Assembly (NCBI GenBank): GCA_010909165.1
Contig: MU008155.1
Coordinates: 1,922,001-1,986,000 of the forward strand
Direction of reading: 5' to 3'
Source of the DNA: Anthoceros angustus
Taxonomy: Eukaryota > Streptophyta > Anthocerotopsida > Anthocerotales > Anthocerotaceae
DNA length: 64,000 bases
Of the stretch, positions 1-9,590 are shown one piece after another. The position numbers and the translations under genes are program-made. Position 1 is the stretch's first letter, and each line of letters starts with the position of its first letter. The notes beneath the pieces were generated by a model, which made no database searches, was not told the origin of the DNA, and worked only from the letters and a program-made list of their open reading frames with translations.

Positions 1-1121
1 TTTTCGTGGTGCACAGGCCTCGGAAGTGGAATGTGTGTGTTGTGGGCACTCATGACTTGTACGAGCATCCCCACATCAACGACCTTGCCTACATTCCTGC
101 TGTCAAGGATGGGAGGTTCGGCTTCAACTTGCTGGTGGGAGGCTTCTTCAGCATCAAGAGGTGTGCGGAGGCCATCCCCTTGGACGCCTGGGTCCCGGAA
201 CAGGATGTGCTGCCTGTGTGCAAGGCCATGCTGGAGACCTTCCGGGACCTTGGCTTTCGAGGAAACCGTCAGAAATGCAGGATGATGTGGCTCATCGACG
301 AGCTTGTAAGTACCGATGCTTCTGCCCTAATCCAGCAGCAACACACAGAGTGCGTTCCTTCTTGACCAGGTTCGGATTGGTTTGTTGCACAGGGCATTGA
401 GCAGTTCCGTGCAGAGGTAGAAAGGCGGATGCAACCAACCCCACGCCTGGAGAGAGCTGCCGAAAGTGACCTAATCGACCCGACATGGCAGAGACGAGAG
501 TACTTCGGAGTGCACCCGCAGAAGCAAGAAGGGCTCCACTACGTGGGCCTGCACGTGCCTGTGGGACGCCTCCACGCTGCGGACATGTTCGAGCTGGCCA
601 GAATAGCGGAGAGCTACGGCACAGGGGAGCTGCGTCTCACGGTGGAGCAGAACGTCATCATCCCCAATGTCCCCACACCCAAGGTGGACCCCTTGCTGGC
701 TGAGCCTCTGCTGCAGAGACTGTCACCCTCCCCGTCTCCTCTCTTCTCCACCCTGGTTGCTTGCACCGGAAGCCAGTTCTGCGGGCAAGCCATCATCGAA
801 ACCAAGGCCAGAGCACTGCAGGTTTCCAGGGAGCTGGAGGCCAGCATGGATCTCGCCAAGCCTGTCCGCATGCACTGGACAGGCTGCCCCAACAGCTGCG
901 GCCAGGTGCAGGTGGCGGACATCGGATTCATGGGCTGCATGGCGAGAGACGAGAACAACAAACCTGTGGAAGGAGTCGATATCTTTCTGGGAGGCAGGAT
1001 TGGTGCCGACTCCCATCTCGGAGACAAAGTCTTGTCCGCAGTGCCGTGCACGAATGTGGTTCCCGTCGTGGAGGACCTGCTTATCAAACACTTCGGAGCC
1101 AAGCGGAAGATCTCTACATAA
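1..1121 (+). CDS. NIR1: Ferredoxin-nitrite reductase, 3' part (left edge truncated)
   Basis: This is the C-terminal part of plastid nitrite reductase, which reduces nitrite to ammonium with six electrons from ferredoxin. Exon 1 runs from the window edge to 305. An 87-bp intron (306-392, GTAAGT...CAG) splits the sequence WLIDEL/GIEQFRAEVE in phase 0. Exon 2 is 393-1121 and ends in TAA. The cysteines for the bridged 4Fe-4S cluster and siroheme are visible as C-TGSQF-C (about nt 763-783) and GCPNSCGQ (about nt 883-906). The order of motifs and the unbroken reading frame fit an active enzyme. NIR is close to sulfite reductase, but the TGSQFC and CPNSCGQ contexts are the nitrite-reductase form. 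The N-terminus with its transit peptide lies outside the window. Confidence 0.95.
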
Positions 1122-1481
1122 ATACAAGTTTCGAAGCGAGGAATCTTACATTTTCAGAAAATTTCAGAAAACTCAAGTAAAGCACGATTACTTCCGCTTC
1201 CTCTAGCCCACTGCCTACCTAGTCCAGATCCTTATACGTAATATTTTATATTCTTATATTGTATAATAAGGTTAAATTTTAAAATTATATTAAAATATTA
1301 GAAGACACTCATGATTCCACCTGATGGTATACTTGATCGTGCAAGCATATGGTAATGTATTCCCTAGTGGACATGGTCTACTTGACTAAGAGTAAATAAA
1401 GGAAAATGTCATGAAATACAAGTGGATTGTAAACTATATCGGATAAAAAAAAATACAATATCAGCAAGTGTTGTGAACATC

Positions 1482-1566
1482 AATAATAAAGTACAAACAA
1501 GAGAGGTGTACATTAATAATAAAGTACAAACAAGAGCGGTGGACATTAATAATAAAGTACAAACAC
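1482..1566. repeat. Tandem repeat, about 36 bp, 2.4 copies
   Basis: The unit contains AATAATAAAGTACAAACA followed by GAG(A/C)GGTG and ACATT. It recurs with about 36-bp spacing and near identity. Confidence 0.8.
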
Positions 1567-1849
1567 AGAACTAGCAGCTTCTTCAGCACCGGTGGTAGGT
1601 AGGCCCTTCATCATCCCTGATCACAATATCATTGGTGCCAATATCATTGGTGCAGTAGGTAGTTACGGGAAAGGCATTCGAGGAGACTAGGACTTCCCCT
1701 TTTACCATTAGCCCTTTTTGGGTTGTTCCTCCTCGGAACTTCAGGGGTAGATGGGATTTTTCATCTCGTCTATTAATAATTTCTACTCTATTTAACTCCA
1801 GCGTACACTATCAGCAAGTATCGTGGACATTAATAATAGGGTACAAATA

Positions 1850-2045
1850 AGAGCAGCAAAATAAGTATACTACCAACAAGTGTCAAAATAAGTATACCAC
1901 CAATAAGTATCAAAATAAGTATATGACCAGCAAGTGTAAAAATAAGTATACTACCAGCAAGCGTCATGGCCAAAATAAGTACACTACCAGCACGTGAAGT
2001 GGACAGCAAACTAAGTGTACTACCAACAAGTGTCATGGACATCAA
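1850..2045. repeat. Tandem repeat, about 27-35 bp, several diverged copies
   Basis: Units built on CAAAATAAGTATACTACCA and CAAGTGTC recur about five to six times with variable length. They create a low-complexity Leu/Ile-rich ORF on the minus strand that I do not regard as a gene. Confidence 0.7.
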
Positions 2046-2121
2046 TAACAAAGTGATTTGATTTGATTTGATTTATGATCAATAATGGACATTATCATGG
2101 ATTATCCATGACCAATGGAAT

Positions 2122-2411
2122 CAACCAATTATGTTCAACAAAGGTGAACACAAAATAAAATAGATAAATTAATCGATAAAAATATAATTAAATATTACCA
2201 AAGTAATGGAATAAACAATTGGTCATGGACATCAATAACAATGTGATTTGATTTGATTTGTACCATTGATTTGATTTGATTTGATTTCAACCATAATGAT
2301 ATGATTTGATTCATAATGATTTGATTCAACCAATTATGTTCAACAAAGGTGAACACAAAATAAAATAGATAAATTAATCGATAAAAATATAATTAAATAT
2401 TACCAAAGTAA
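2122..2411. repeat. Direct repeat of about 85 bp, 205 bp apart
   Basis: The sequence beginning CAACCAATTATGTTCAAC at 2122 recurs at 2327 almost unchanged for about 85 bp. TGATT-rich sequence separates the two copies. Confidence 0.8.
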
Positions 2412-5022
2412 ATATATAACTTCAATAGTATATCAAAATCCACTAGAATCCACTAGAATGTTAGAAAAGAGATCGTTGGCCTAACATAGGGCAGTTTTGG
2501 GGTTCCACATTCAGAAATACAAGTCATAAAATTTATCATTCATTTGTTCGTTGAAGATTCTGCTTGTGTTTCTTCATTCGTTGAAGATTCACCTTGTGCT
2601 TCTAGATTAAGGAGCTTTCCTTTAAGTTATGTGACAAAATTTGTCATATCTTCATCTAACGTTTTTTTTTTTTTGTTGAAGATTCAACTAGGGTTTTTAT
2701 ATGAGAGACCTCTCTTTCAAATTTTGTGGCAAAATTTGCCAAATTTTTATCCAACGTTTCTTCATTTGCTGAAGATACAGCAAGTATTTTTGAACAAGAA
2801 AGCTCTTCTTCAAATCTTGAAGCAAAATTTACCATAAATTTTTACTACTTTCAAATTCAATTGAGTTAAGTAACCAACAATTAACGTAAGCGATGATACA
2901 TAGTTGTCTTAGTTGACATATCTCAATATTATAGGATGTGGTTGCATTTGCCCTCAAATTTATCAATGCACATGTTGATACAATTACAATTTCAGTAGGT
3001 TTGCTACGAAAAACAAATTGTAAGCACCTTCCAATATATCAATGGAACCTCGAAGCGGTGGTCATTGTTCTCTCTTGCATTGTTTGAAATTGCGAGCGGC
3101 TTGCATCTCGGCTGCTTACACTTTCAAAGCATAGCATTTTGAAACCTCATCTAGAACTCTTTGTTTTGGAGTACACACACCTGGGATAGCTATCGTGTAG
3201 CTTGTAAAGTGGGCATTTGGCTAGGCGCTCAAAACAATTTTGGATGCCTATTGAAGGAGGGAAGGTCATTTATGCAAATTGCTACAATTTTAAAACATAG
3301 CATCATGAAACCCACTTTCTGAACTGTTTGTTTTGAAGTACACACAGCTCAGATGGCTACGTGTCTGTAAACACACATGACACGCTAGGTCTCTTCTTAG
3401 GGGCAAACTTTATACAAACTCGCTAGAGAATGTTGGCTCGGCGTCCAGCTCTGCGCTGGTGTTTTCATAGTGTTGGCATATGTGCTCTTTAGTATGCTTA
3501 TTTAGAGAGTGTGTGGATTCAAATAGTTGGATTTCCTCATTATCCATAAATTTTGTCACCTACTCATGCTCCAGATGTCCTTTGATGTCAGTAGTATCCA
3601 ACGAGCTCATTTTGGGTCTTTTCGAAAACAACATGCAAATATCAAACCATGGGCAGAGACCCTCGTCTTTTCCTTTAATGGTGACTCCAAGTTTGCAATC
3701 CTCCTCTGTCAACCCCTATCCTATTTTCTTGAGAAATTGGGTGGCCTTCCTATATCGCTGCACGTATCGTTTAATAATTTTTTTTGTGATTTATAATTAG
3801 TCCAATCCATAACAGGAAAACTGTACCGCTACAAAGTGGCTAGCCATGGTTCATGTATTGTCTTCTTGGATTGATTCTTCCTAGCAATCTTCGGCCAATT
3901 TGATGAACAAAACAAAGTTTCAAATTGCTTTAGTTGCTGCAGGAAGTCACGAATCATTGCACAGTCTTCTCGAGTTAGGTTGGTCCAGATGGTGTTAATC
4001 CCTTTGCGGGAATTTGAGATCAAGGCTTGTGCTTCGCTAAGTATTGGTTGGGAGTTGCAAACGAGTAGTAGGGGATAGGAAGGGGGTGAAATATGTGGTA
4101 AGGTTAGGGAAGTGGGATGAGTGTGTGGCAGTGGCTGCCATGCAGGAGGCATGGTTAAAAGAGGCAAAGAAATTTATGCCTATAGTTCCATACTTGCTGC
4201 AGTTCAAATTGCAACGGAGTTCAAGCAAGAAAGGTGGGCAGCAAGATGTCGGGCTGCAAGTTTGAGGACCCTGCCTCAAGAAACCATCTTTACAAGGTCA
4301 AACAAGAATGCTCATACTTGCTCCCCTCTTCCCACACTATGCCGTTTACACAAACCCAATCTTGTGGAAAAGATATAGGTCCCGCTCCCATTCAAAGGTT
4401 TGGCAATTATGTTTGAGGTCCCTTAATGTCACAACATGGAGATTGAATGACCTACACACCACTCAGGTTGTCGAGGATGATCTCCAACGGTTAGCACCGT
4501 CCCAAAGATAGCTCCAATAGTGCTATGTATGAGATAAATATCTTTTGCAATATATTTAGGTCATATTTTCATACGCTTGTTTAATCTGACGTAGTTAGTC
4601 CGTATATTTATAGTCGTTTTTTATTTAAAATTATATATATATAGAGCTCGTCATCCCGGTACAAACCGTCACAGATGCGCTTGGTGGAAAACCAGGCTGA
4701 AGTGATACGGCCAGTGTAAGTAAATACGATGTTCATTCACATGGAATGCAAGATGCTAGGATAATGTGTGAGCGGAGAGCCACACGAAAAGGGGAAGCTG
4801 AGGGTCAAGATGCGGTGCGGTCGACCGCATGAACGCTGGCTAGTATCTATAACACCGGACCGAACTTCCGATATAGCGTTTTTGCCTTCCATAACAGAGT
4901 ACCGTCCGCACTGCGCTTGCTTCGAGTGCTGTGCTCGCAGGCTCACTCACAGTACCTAGGCGTCCGGCCACCGCCATCGAAGTTTGCAATGCGTCTCGAC
5001 TTCAGAGAGCGGTGCCTACAAA

Positions 5023-8022
5023 ATGGCCACAGTATTGCAACCGGACTCGTTGTGGACCCAACAGATTGGTGGGTGTACAGAGATTCTACAAGGAGCTCCC
5101 GCTCACCTCACCGTAGAGAGTCAAGCGCTGGAGCACAACCGAGCCTCCAGGTGGAACAGTGTAAGGAACCCAGCCCCTCCGACAGAATGTGTGGCTGGGG
5201 AAGGATTTTCCAGCGATGGTCATCGCCAGGAGCAGGAGCTCTTGTGGCGACAATTTTTTCTGGATCCTGCCGTTTGGTGGGACAACAGGCGACGAAAGAA
5301 GGGCTTCCGTTCGCCCGACTTTCGGCGTAAGGGATCCAACGAGGTTCTCTGGTTAAACAGCATGTTAAAGCCAGCTTGGGTGGATGAGCAGCTCGTTGCT
5401 TGGGATCTGCAGATGGGTCATGGTGCATCTCCTGCCAAGTGGAGCTCTATGGATAAGCCTGAGCCCGGCAGGCGAGCAGAATCGAAGATGGGCGTCGTAA
5501 CGGCTGTAACCGTAAGCACTTTATGTCAGCAGGGGAAGCTGACTGAAGCTTTTGCAGCCCTGGAATATCTGGCCCATAGAGACTGTAGTATTTGTAAGTC
5601 GCTGTTGTATACTGTTCTGAAATTATGTGCAGTTAAAAAGGATATGGTTGTGGGGGAACGAGTTCATGATCTGTGTGTCAAACTTGGGTACGAGGCAGAT
5701 ACATACTTGGGGAACCATATTCTGCGCATGTATGCATGTGGAGGTAGGCTACAGGAGGCCATGGATGTGTTTACCAGAGTGGGCAAACCGGATGCCTTCA
5801 TGTGGGGTTCCATAATCTCCGCACATTCTAAACATGGGAAGCCTGACGAGGCTATAAAATTGTACCTTGAGATGCGTAGCTCAGGTTTGAAGGCAGATGC
5901 TCACGTCTTTGTAGCTGCCCTTCAAGCTTGTGCACTTGCTGCGGACTTGGAATCTGGCAGAAATGTGCACTCTGATGTGTTGCACAGTGGCATTCCTCCT
6001 GACTTGTTTGTTGGCAACAGCCTGGTGGACATGTATGCAAAATGTGGCGAACTGGGAGATGCACGGGGGGTTTTTGACAGCTTGGCTACCAAGGATGTGG
6101 TGACATGGAATGCCCTTATAGCTGGGTATGCACAGCAAGGGCTCGGCCAAGACGCGCTCGTTCTGTATGGACAAATGGAGCAGGAGGCCCTGATAGTGGC
6201 TGACCATGTTACTTTCACTTGCCTTCTGAAGGCCTGTGCAAGCACTCGTGCCTTACCGAGGGGCAGGCAGCTCCACTCAGAGATTGTGGAAAGAGGTCTG
6301 CTACAAAACATTCTGGTTGCCAACTGCCTGGTTGACATGTATGCGAAATGTGGCGAACTGAGAGATGCACGCCTCGTTTTTGACAGCTTGCCTTCAAAGG
6401 ATGTCGTGACATGGAATGCCCTCATAGCTGGGTATGCAACACAAGGGCTTGTCCAAGAGGCCCTTGTTTTGTATGGGCAGATGGAGCAGGAGGGGCGGAT
6501 TGTGGCTGATCATATTACTTTTGCTTCCCTTCTGAAGGCCTGTGCAAATGCTGGTGTTGTACAGAAGGGCCGGCAGCTGCACTCTCAGATTGTGGAAAGA
6601 GGATTGCTAGATAACATAGTGGTTGGCACCTGCCTAGTGGACATGTATGCAAAATGTGGCGAACTGGAAGCTGCTCTCAGGGTTTTTGACTGCTTGGCCA
6701 CAAAAAATGAGGTGACGTGGACTGCCCTTATATGTGGCTATGCAAATTGTGGCGATTTGGAAGGTGCTCGCCAGGTTTTTGACAGTTCAGCCTCGAGGGA
6801 TGTGGCGACATGGAATGCTCTGATTGCGGGGTATGCACAGCAAGGGCTCGGTCAAGAAGCGCTTGTTCTTTATGAACGAATGGAGCAGGAGGGCCAGATT
6901 GTGGCTAACCATGTTACTTTTGCTTGCCTTCTGAAGGCCTGTGCCAGCGCGGGTGCTGTACAGAAGGGCAGGCAGCTGCACTCACAGATTGTAGAAAGAG
7001 GACTGCTAGATAAGAGACTGGTCGGTACCTGCCTGGTGGACATGTACGCAAAATGTGGTGAGCTGAAAGAGGCACGCCAGGTTTTTGACAGCTTGGCCAC
7101 AAAGGATGTGGTGACATGGAATGCTCTGATTTGTGGGTGTGGTGCTTGTGATGAGGGTCGGGAGGCACTTGCTTGTTTTGAGGAGATGTTGGTCGCTGGT
7201 ATTAAGCCTGATGTTGCTACTTTTACTTGCCTCTTAGTAGCATGCAGTCATGAGGGACTGGTGAGTGAGGGTCGCAAGCACTTCAATTCCATGGTCGAAC
7301 AGCATGGGATGAAACCTACTAGTGAGCACTACATTTGCATGATTGATCTTCTTGGGCGTGCAGGCCATTTAGATGAGGCAGAGAACATGCTCCTATCATG
7401 TGAGGGCCAAAGTACTGTTGTGGGGTTGAGGTCTTTGCTCAATGCCTGCAAAAACCACGGAGATATAGAGAGGGCGACTCGATGTTTTGAAAGCCTTGTT
7501 AGACTGGTTCCTCAACATGCAGCGGCATATGTGCTCATGGCCAATGCCTATGCGGATGCAGGCAGGTGGACCGATGTAGAAAGGATTGAAAGACAGAGAG
7601 TGACAGCGGGAGCTAAGAAAAAACCTGCGGTGGCTGGCATCGAGGTGAACATGCAGGTCCATACATTTGTGGTGGGAGAAAACGACGACGATCTTTCGCT
7701 CAAGATAGACAGCATGAATGCACGTCTAAAGCAGGACGTGGGTCATGCACCCCACACGAAGTTGGTGTTGAAGCCAGTATCAGAAAAGGAAAAGGAAGAT
7801 CTGCTCTGCGGGCATGCTGAGAAGCTAGCTCTGGCGTATGGTCTCTTGAACACTCCGAGTGGCACACCTCTGATGGTCACGAAGAATCTACGCATGTGCA
7901 GTGACTGCCACAGTTCCACGGAGATCATGTCACGGGTTGAAAGGAGAGACATTGTTGTAAGGGATGGATACCGTGTGCATCGGTTCGCAGCTGGTTGTTG
8001 CAGCTGTAAGGGTAGACCGTGA
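5023..8022 (+). CDS. PPR1: PDF-motif PPR protein with DYW:KP (U-to-C type) editing domain
   Basis: An intronless gene for a 999-residue protein. The start is the first in-frame ATG (5023), which aligns with the MATVWQ start of the paralogs; an in-frame TAG near 4957 precludes extension upstream. Residues about 72-125 form an OSB-type PDF block (DPAVWWDNRR, SPDFRRK, LWLN, PAWVDEQL). About 20 PPR motifs in P1-L1-S1 order follow, ending in P2-L2-S2 and E1/E2. From about residue 865 comes a DYW:KP domain: KPAVAGIEV, the deaminase HxE (H931-A-E933, in GHAEKLALAYG), the zinc pair C959-S-D-C962, and terminal CSCKGRP. From the family I infer an organellar RNA-editing factor, probably U-to-C. No clear transit peptide is visible, so a spliced 5' exon is possible. 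One PDF-block glycine is Asn here (KGSNE instead of KGSGE). Confidence 0.9.
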   Translation: MATVLQPDSLWTQQIGGCTEILQGAPAHLTVESQALEHNRASRWNSVRNPAPPTECVAGEGFSSDGHRQEQELLWRQFFLDPAVWWDNRRRKKGFRSPDFRRKGSNEVLWLNSMLKPAWVDEQLVAWDLQMGHGASPAKWSSMDKPEPGRRAESKMGVVTAVTVSTLCQQGKLTEAFAALEYLAHRDCSICKSLLYTVLKLCAVKKDMVVGERVHDLCVKLGYEADTYLGNHILRMYACGGRLQEAMDVFTRVGKPDAFMWGSIISAHSKHGKPDEAIKLYLEMRSSGLKADAHVFVAALQACALAADLESGRNVHSDVLHSGIPPDLFVGNSLVDMYAKCGELGDARGVFDSLATKDVVTWNALIAGYAQQGLGQDALVLYGQMEQEALIVADHVTFTCLLKACASTRALPRGRQLHSEIVERGLLQNILVANCLVDMYAKCGELRDARLVFDSLPSKDVVTWNALIAGYATQGLVQEALVLYGQMEQEGRIVADHITFASLLKACANAGVVQKGRQLHSQIVERGLLDNIVVGTCLVDMYAKCGELEAALRVFDCLATKNEVTWTALICGYANCGDLEGARQVFDSSASRDVATWNALIAGYAQQGLGQEALVLYERMEQEGQIVANHVTFACLLKACASAGAVQKGRQLHSQIVERGLLDKRLVGTCLVDMYAKCGELKEARQVFDSLATKDVVTWNALICGCGACDEGREALACFEEMLVAGIKPDVATFTCLLVACSHEGLVSEGRKHFNSMVEQHGMKPTSEHYICMIDLLGRAGHLDEAENMLLSCEGQSTVVGLRSLLNACKNHGDIERATRCFESLVRLVPQHAAAYVLMANAYADAGRWTDVERIERQRVTAGAKKKPAVAGIEVNMQVHTFVVGENDDDLSLKIDSMNARLKQDVGHAPHTKLVLKPVSEKEKEDLLCGHAEKLALAYGLLNTPSGTPLMVTKNLRMCSDCHSSTEIMSRVERRDIVVRDGYRVHRFAAGCCSCKGRP

Positions 8023-8529
8023 GAACCAAGATGATCTAGCAAGTGTTCAGCAGTTCAATGTTGCATGTGGATCGGGGGAAGCGTAAGGAGTCGACTCCAA
8101 TAGGAGATGGCCGCTGGAAGACAAGGATCTGTGCTAAGCTTCTGAGATTGACCTTAAGCCCACTTGTCCCGATACTTGAAACCATCTGCGTCAGTAATGT
8201 TCATGACTGGCTTGGTGGACAGGCTAAAGGGCTGCACAGGATTTGGTGAACAGACACAGAGCAACCTCTCCAAAGACGCTGTCCTTCGTGTTGGACCTTG
8301 ACATGTTACAGATCCTTTCTTCCCTAAAGCTGAAGAGAAGGAGGAGGTGCTCACGAGTCCCATGCAGGGACCGTCCCCTGCTGCTGCAGTGCACCCGGGT
8401 CCGCCTGTGAAGTTCTAGGGTTGCAATCACAAACTTCAACAAATGATACACAAGGTATGCGAGGGAGGGTCTTACTGAACGGGAAATCTCCCGATGTATT
8501 AGACTCCATCTTCCGACAGCGGTCCCCGA
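8023..8529. other. Spacer 3' of PPR1
   Basis: It begins with a short 3' flank that resembles the flank after PPR2 (CTAG, AGTG, TCAGCAG and TGTTGCATGTGG-like words in the same order), so duplication units extended past the stop codon. The rest has no recognisable feature. Confidence 0.4.
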
Positions 8530-8850
8530 ATTATGGCCATCGTATGCCAACCGGACCCGTGCGGATCTAACAGTTGGGTGAGCGTAAGGGACTGTACAAG
8601 GAGCTCCCCCTCACCTCCCCTCAGGTAGTCGAACCCTGGCAAGTAACCAGTCCTTACGGAGTCCAGGACTTCCACTTCCGAGAAGATGTGTGCGTGGGGA
8701 CGGGTTCTCCACCGATGGCAGTCGCCTGAAGCACATGCACTTCTTCGGGAACCGACCGTGTGGTGGGATAACAGACGAGATAAAGAAGAGTGCTCCCGTT
8801 CGCCTGACTTCCGGCCCACCGGGTCCGGCGAGGTCAAGGGAACGAGAGCG
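8530..8850 (+). pseudogene. Broken 5' fragment of a PDF-PPR gene
   Basis: Read in shifting frames on the plus strand, this stretch follows the N-terminal region of the PPR family. A MA-VCQPDP start-like segment comes first, then a C-TRSS segment, then a PDF block (PTVWWDNRRDKE, SRSPDFRPTGSGEV). Several frameshifts and stops interrupt it. The similarity ends just after the PDF block, and no PPR motifs follow. It is a truncated, decayed relic of one more family member. Confidence 0.7.
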
Positions 8851-9474
8851 CTCTTTTTTAGAGGCCCGGCGAGTCCTTCTGAAATGAAGCCTTGGTTGCG
8901 AGTTCCCCCAATTTATAGATCTCGCTAGATTGATCTTGCCCGACCATGCCGTCCCGGGAACCCTAAATTCCAGCTGGCCCGTCGCGATGTGCTAGCTAGA
9001 GTGGCTTGGTGCCTGAGTATTAGTACACTATAAAAGAAGAAGAAGAATTTTATTTAAGTCCACTAAGGACGGATTTCCGTCATGGGACTTGGTACTTAAC
9101 AACTTGTACCACGGTGTGCTTAGGCTACTTGTACCAAGGGCATCCACTCCCTTTAGGCACCCCATCTAAGTATCGATCTAAGCTTAGGATACTTAATCAC
9201 GACGTTCTTATAAACGTGTCCATTTGGCCTAAGCCATTTGGACACACATTTATAAGAACTTGGTATTAAGCATGCTATATGTAGTATAGCTACTATGACA
9301 CGCCCGGTTCATTTTCTCTTTTGCGATTAGTTCATTTTCCGTTATCTATTTTCCGTTCGGTTCATTTTCCGTTTGGTTCATTTTTCATTTTGAGATGGTC
9401 TTTCTCCGATGGGTCCATTTCCGTTTGGTGTTTTGCGGAGTGGTAGAGACACCGGTGGGTAGTCTGGCACAACA
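8851..9474. other. Spacer between PPR relic and PPR2
   Basis: Contains a foldback (listed separately) and, at 9308-9395, iterations of TTCATTTTCCGTT-like words. No gene is supported. Confidence 0.5.
9192..9270. repeat. Imperfect inverted repeat / foldback
   Basis: The left arm (about 9192-9222, core GTTCTTATAAACGTGTCCA) pairs with the right arm (about 9239-9270, core TGGACACACATTTATAAGAAC in reverse) across a loop of about 16 bp. It could be a small foldback element or a hairpin. No target-site duplication is evident. Confidence 0.6.
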
Positions 9475-9590
9475 CCGTGTGCACTGCAGCTGGTAAGGTT
9501 GGTGCGGGCATGAGCACTCCCAGAATCTAGGCACCCTGCCACGGGCTGCATCGTTTGCAGTCCGTCTCGTCTTCCGAGGGCGGTGCCTGT

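Larger units (their letters stand above)
1122..4902. other. AT-rich repetitive spacer, no supported gene
   Basis: Between NIR and PPR1 I see no convincing gene. The stretch is rich in short tandem repeats (listed separately) and in TGATT iterations near 2052-2075 and 2240-2300. Around 2935-2985 the minus strand encodes a short stretch similar to part of the ORF at 63231-64000. The ORFs at 3480-4280 lack recognisable domains and overlap one another on both strands, so I did not call them. Confidence 0.6.

Noticed and set aside
614-1102. Minus-strand ORFs opposite NIR exon 2
   Set aside because: Pure shadows of the nitrite reductase frame with no domains.
1850-2075. Tandem repeats considered as a CRISPR-like array
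   Set aside because: Units are variable in length, have no unique spacers, and the genome is eukaryotic.
3480-4280. Several overlapping ORFs on both strands between NIR and PPR1
   Set aside because: Mutually overlapping, no domains, AT-rich; I could not choose a real one.
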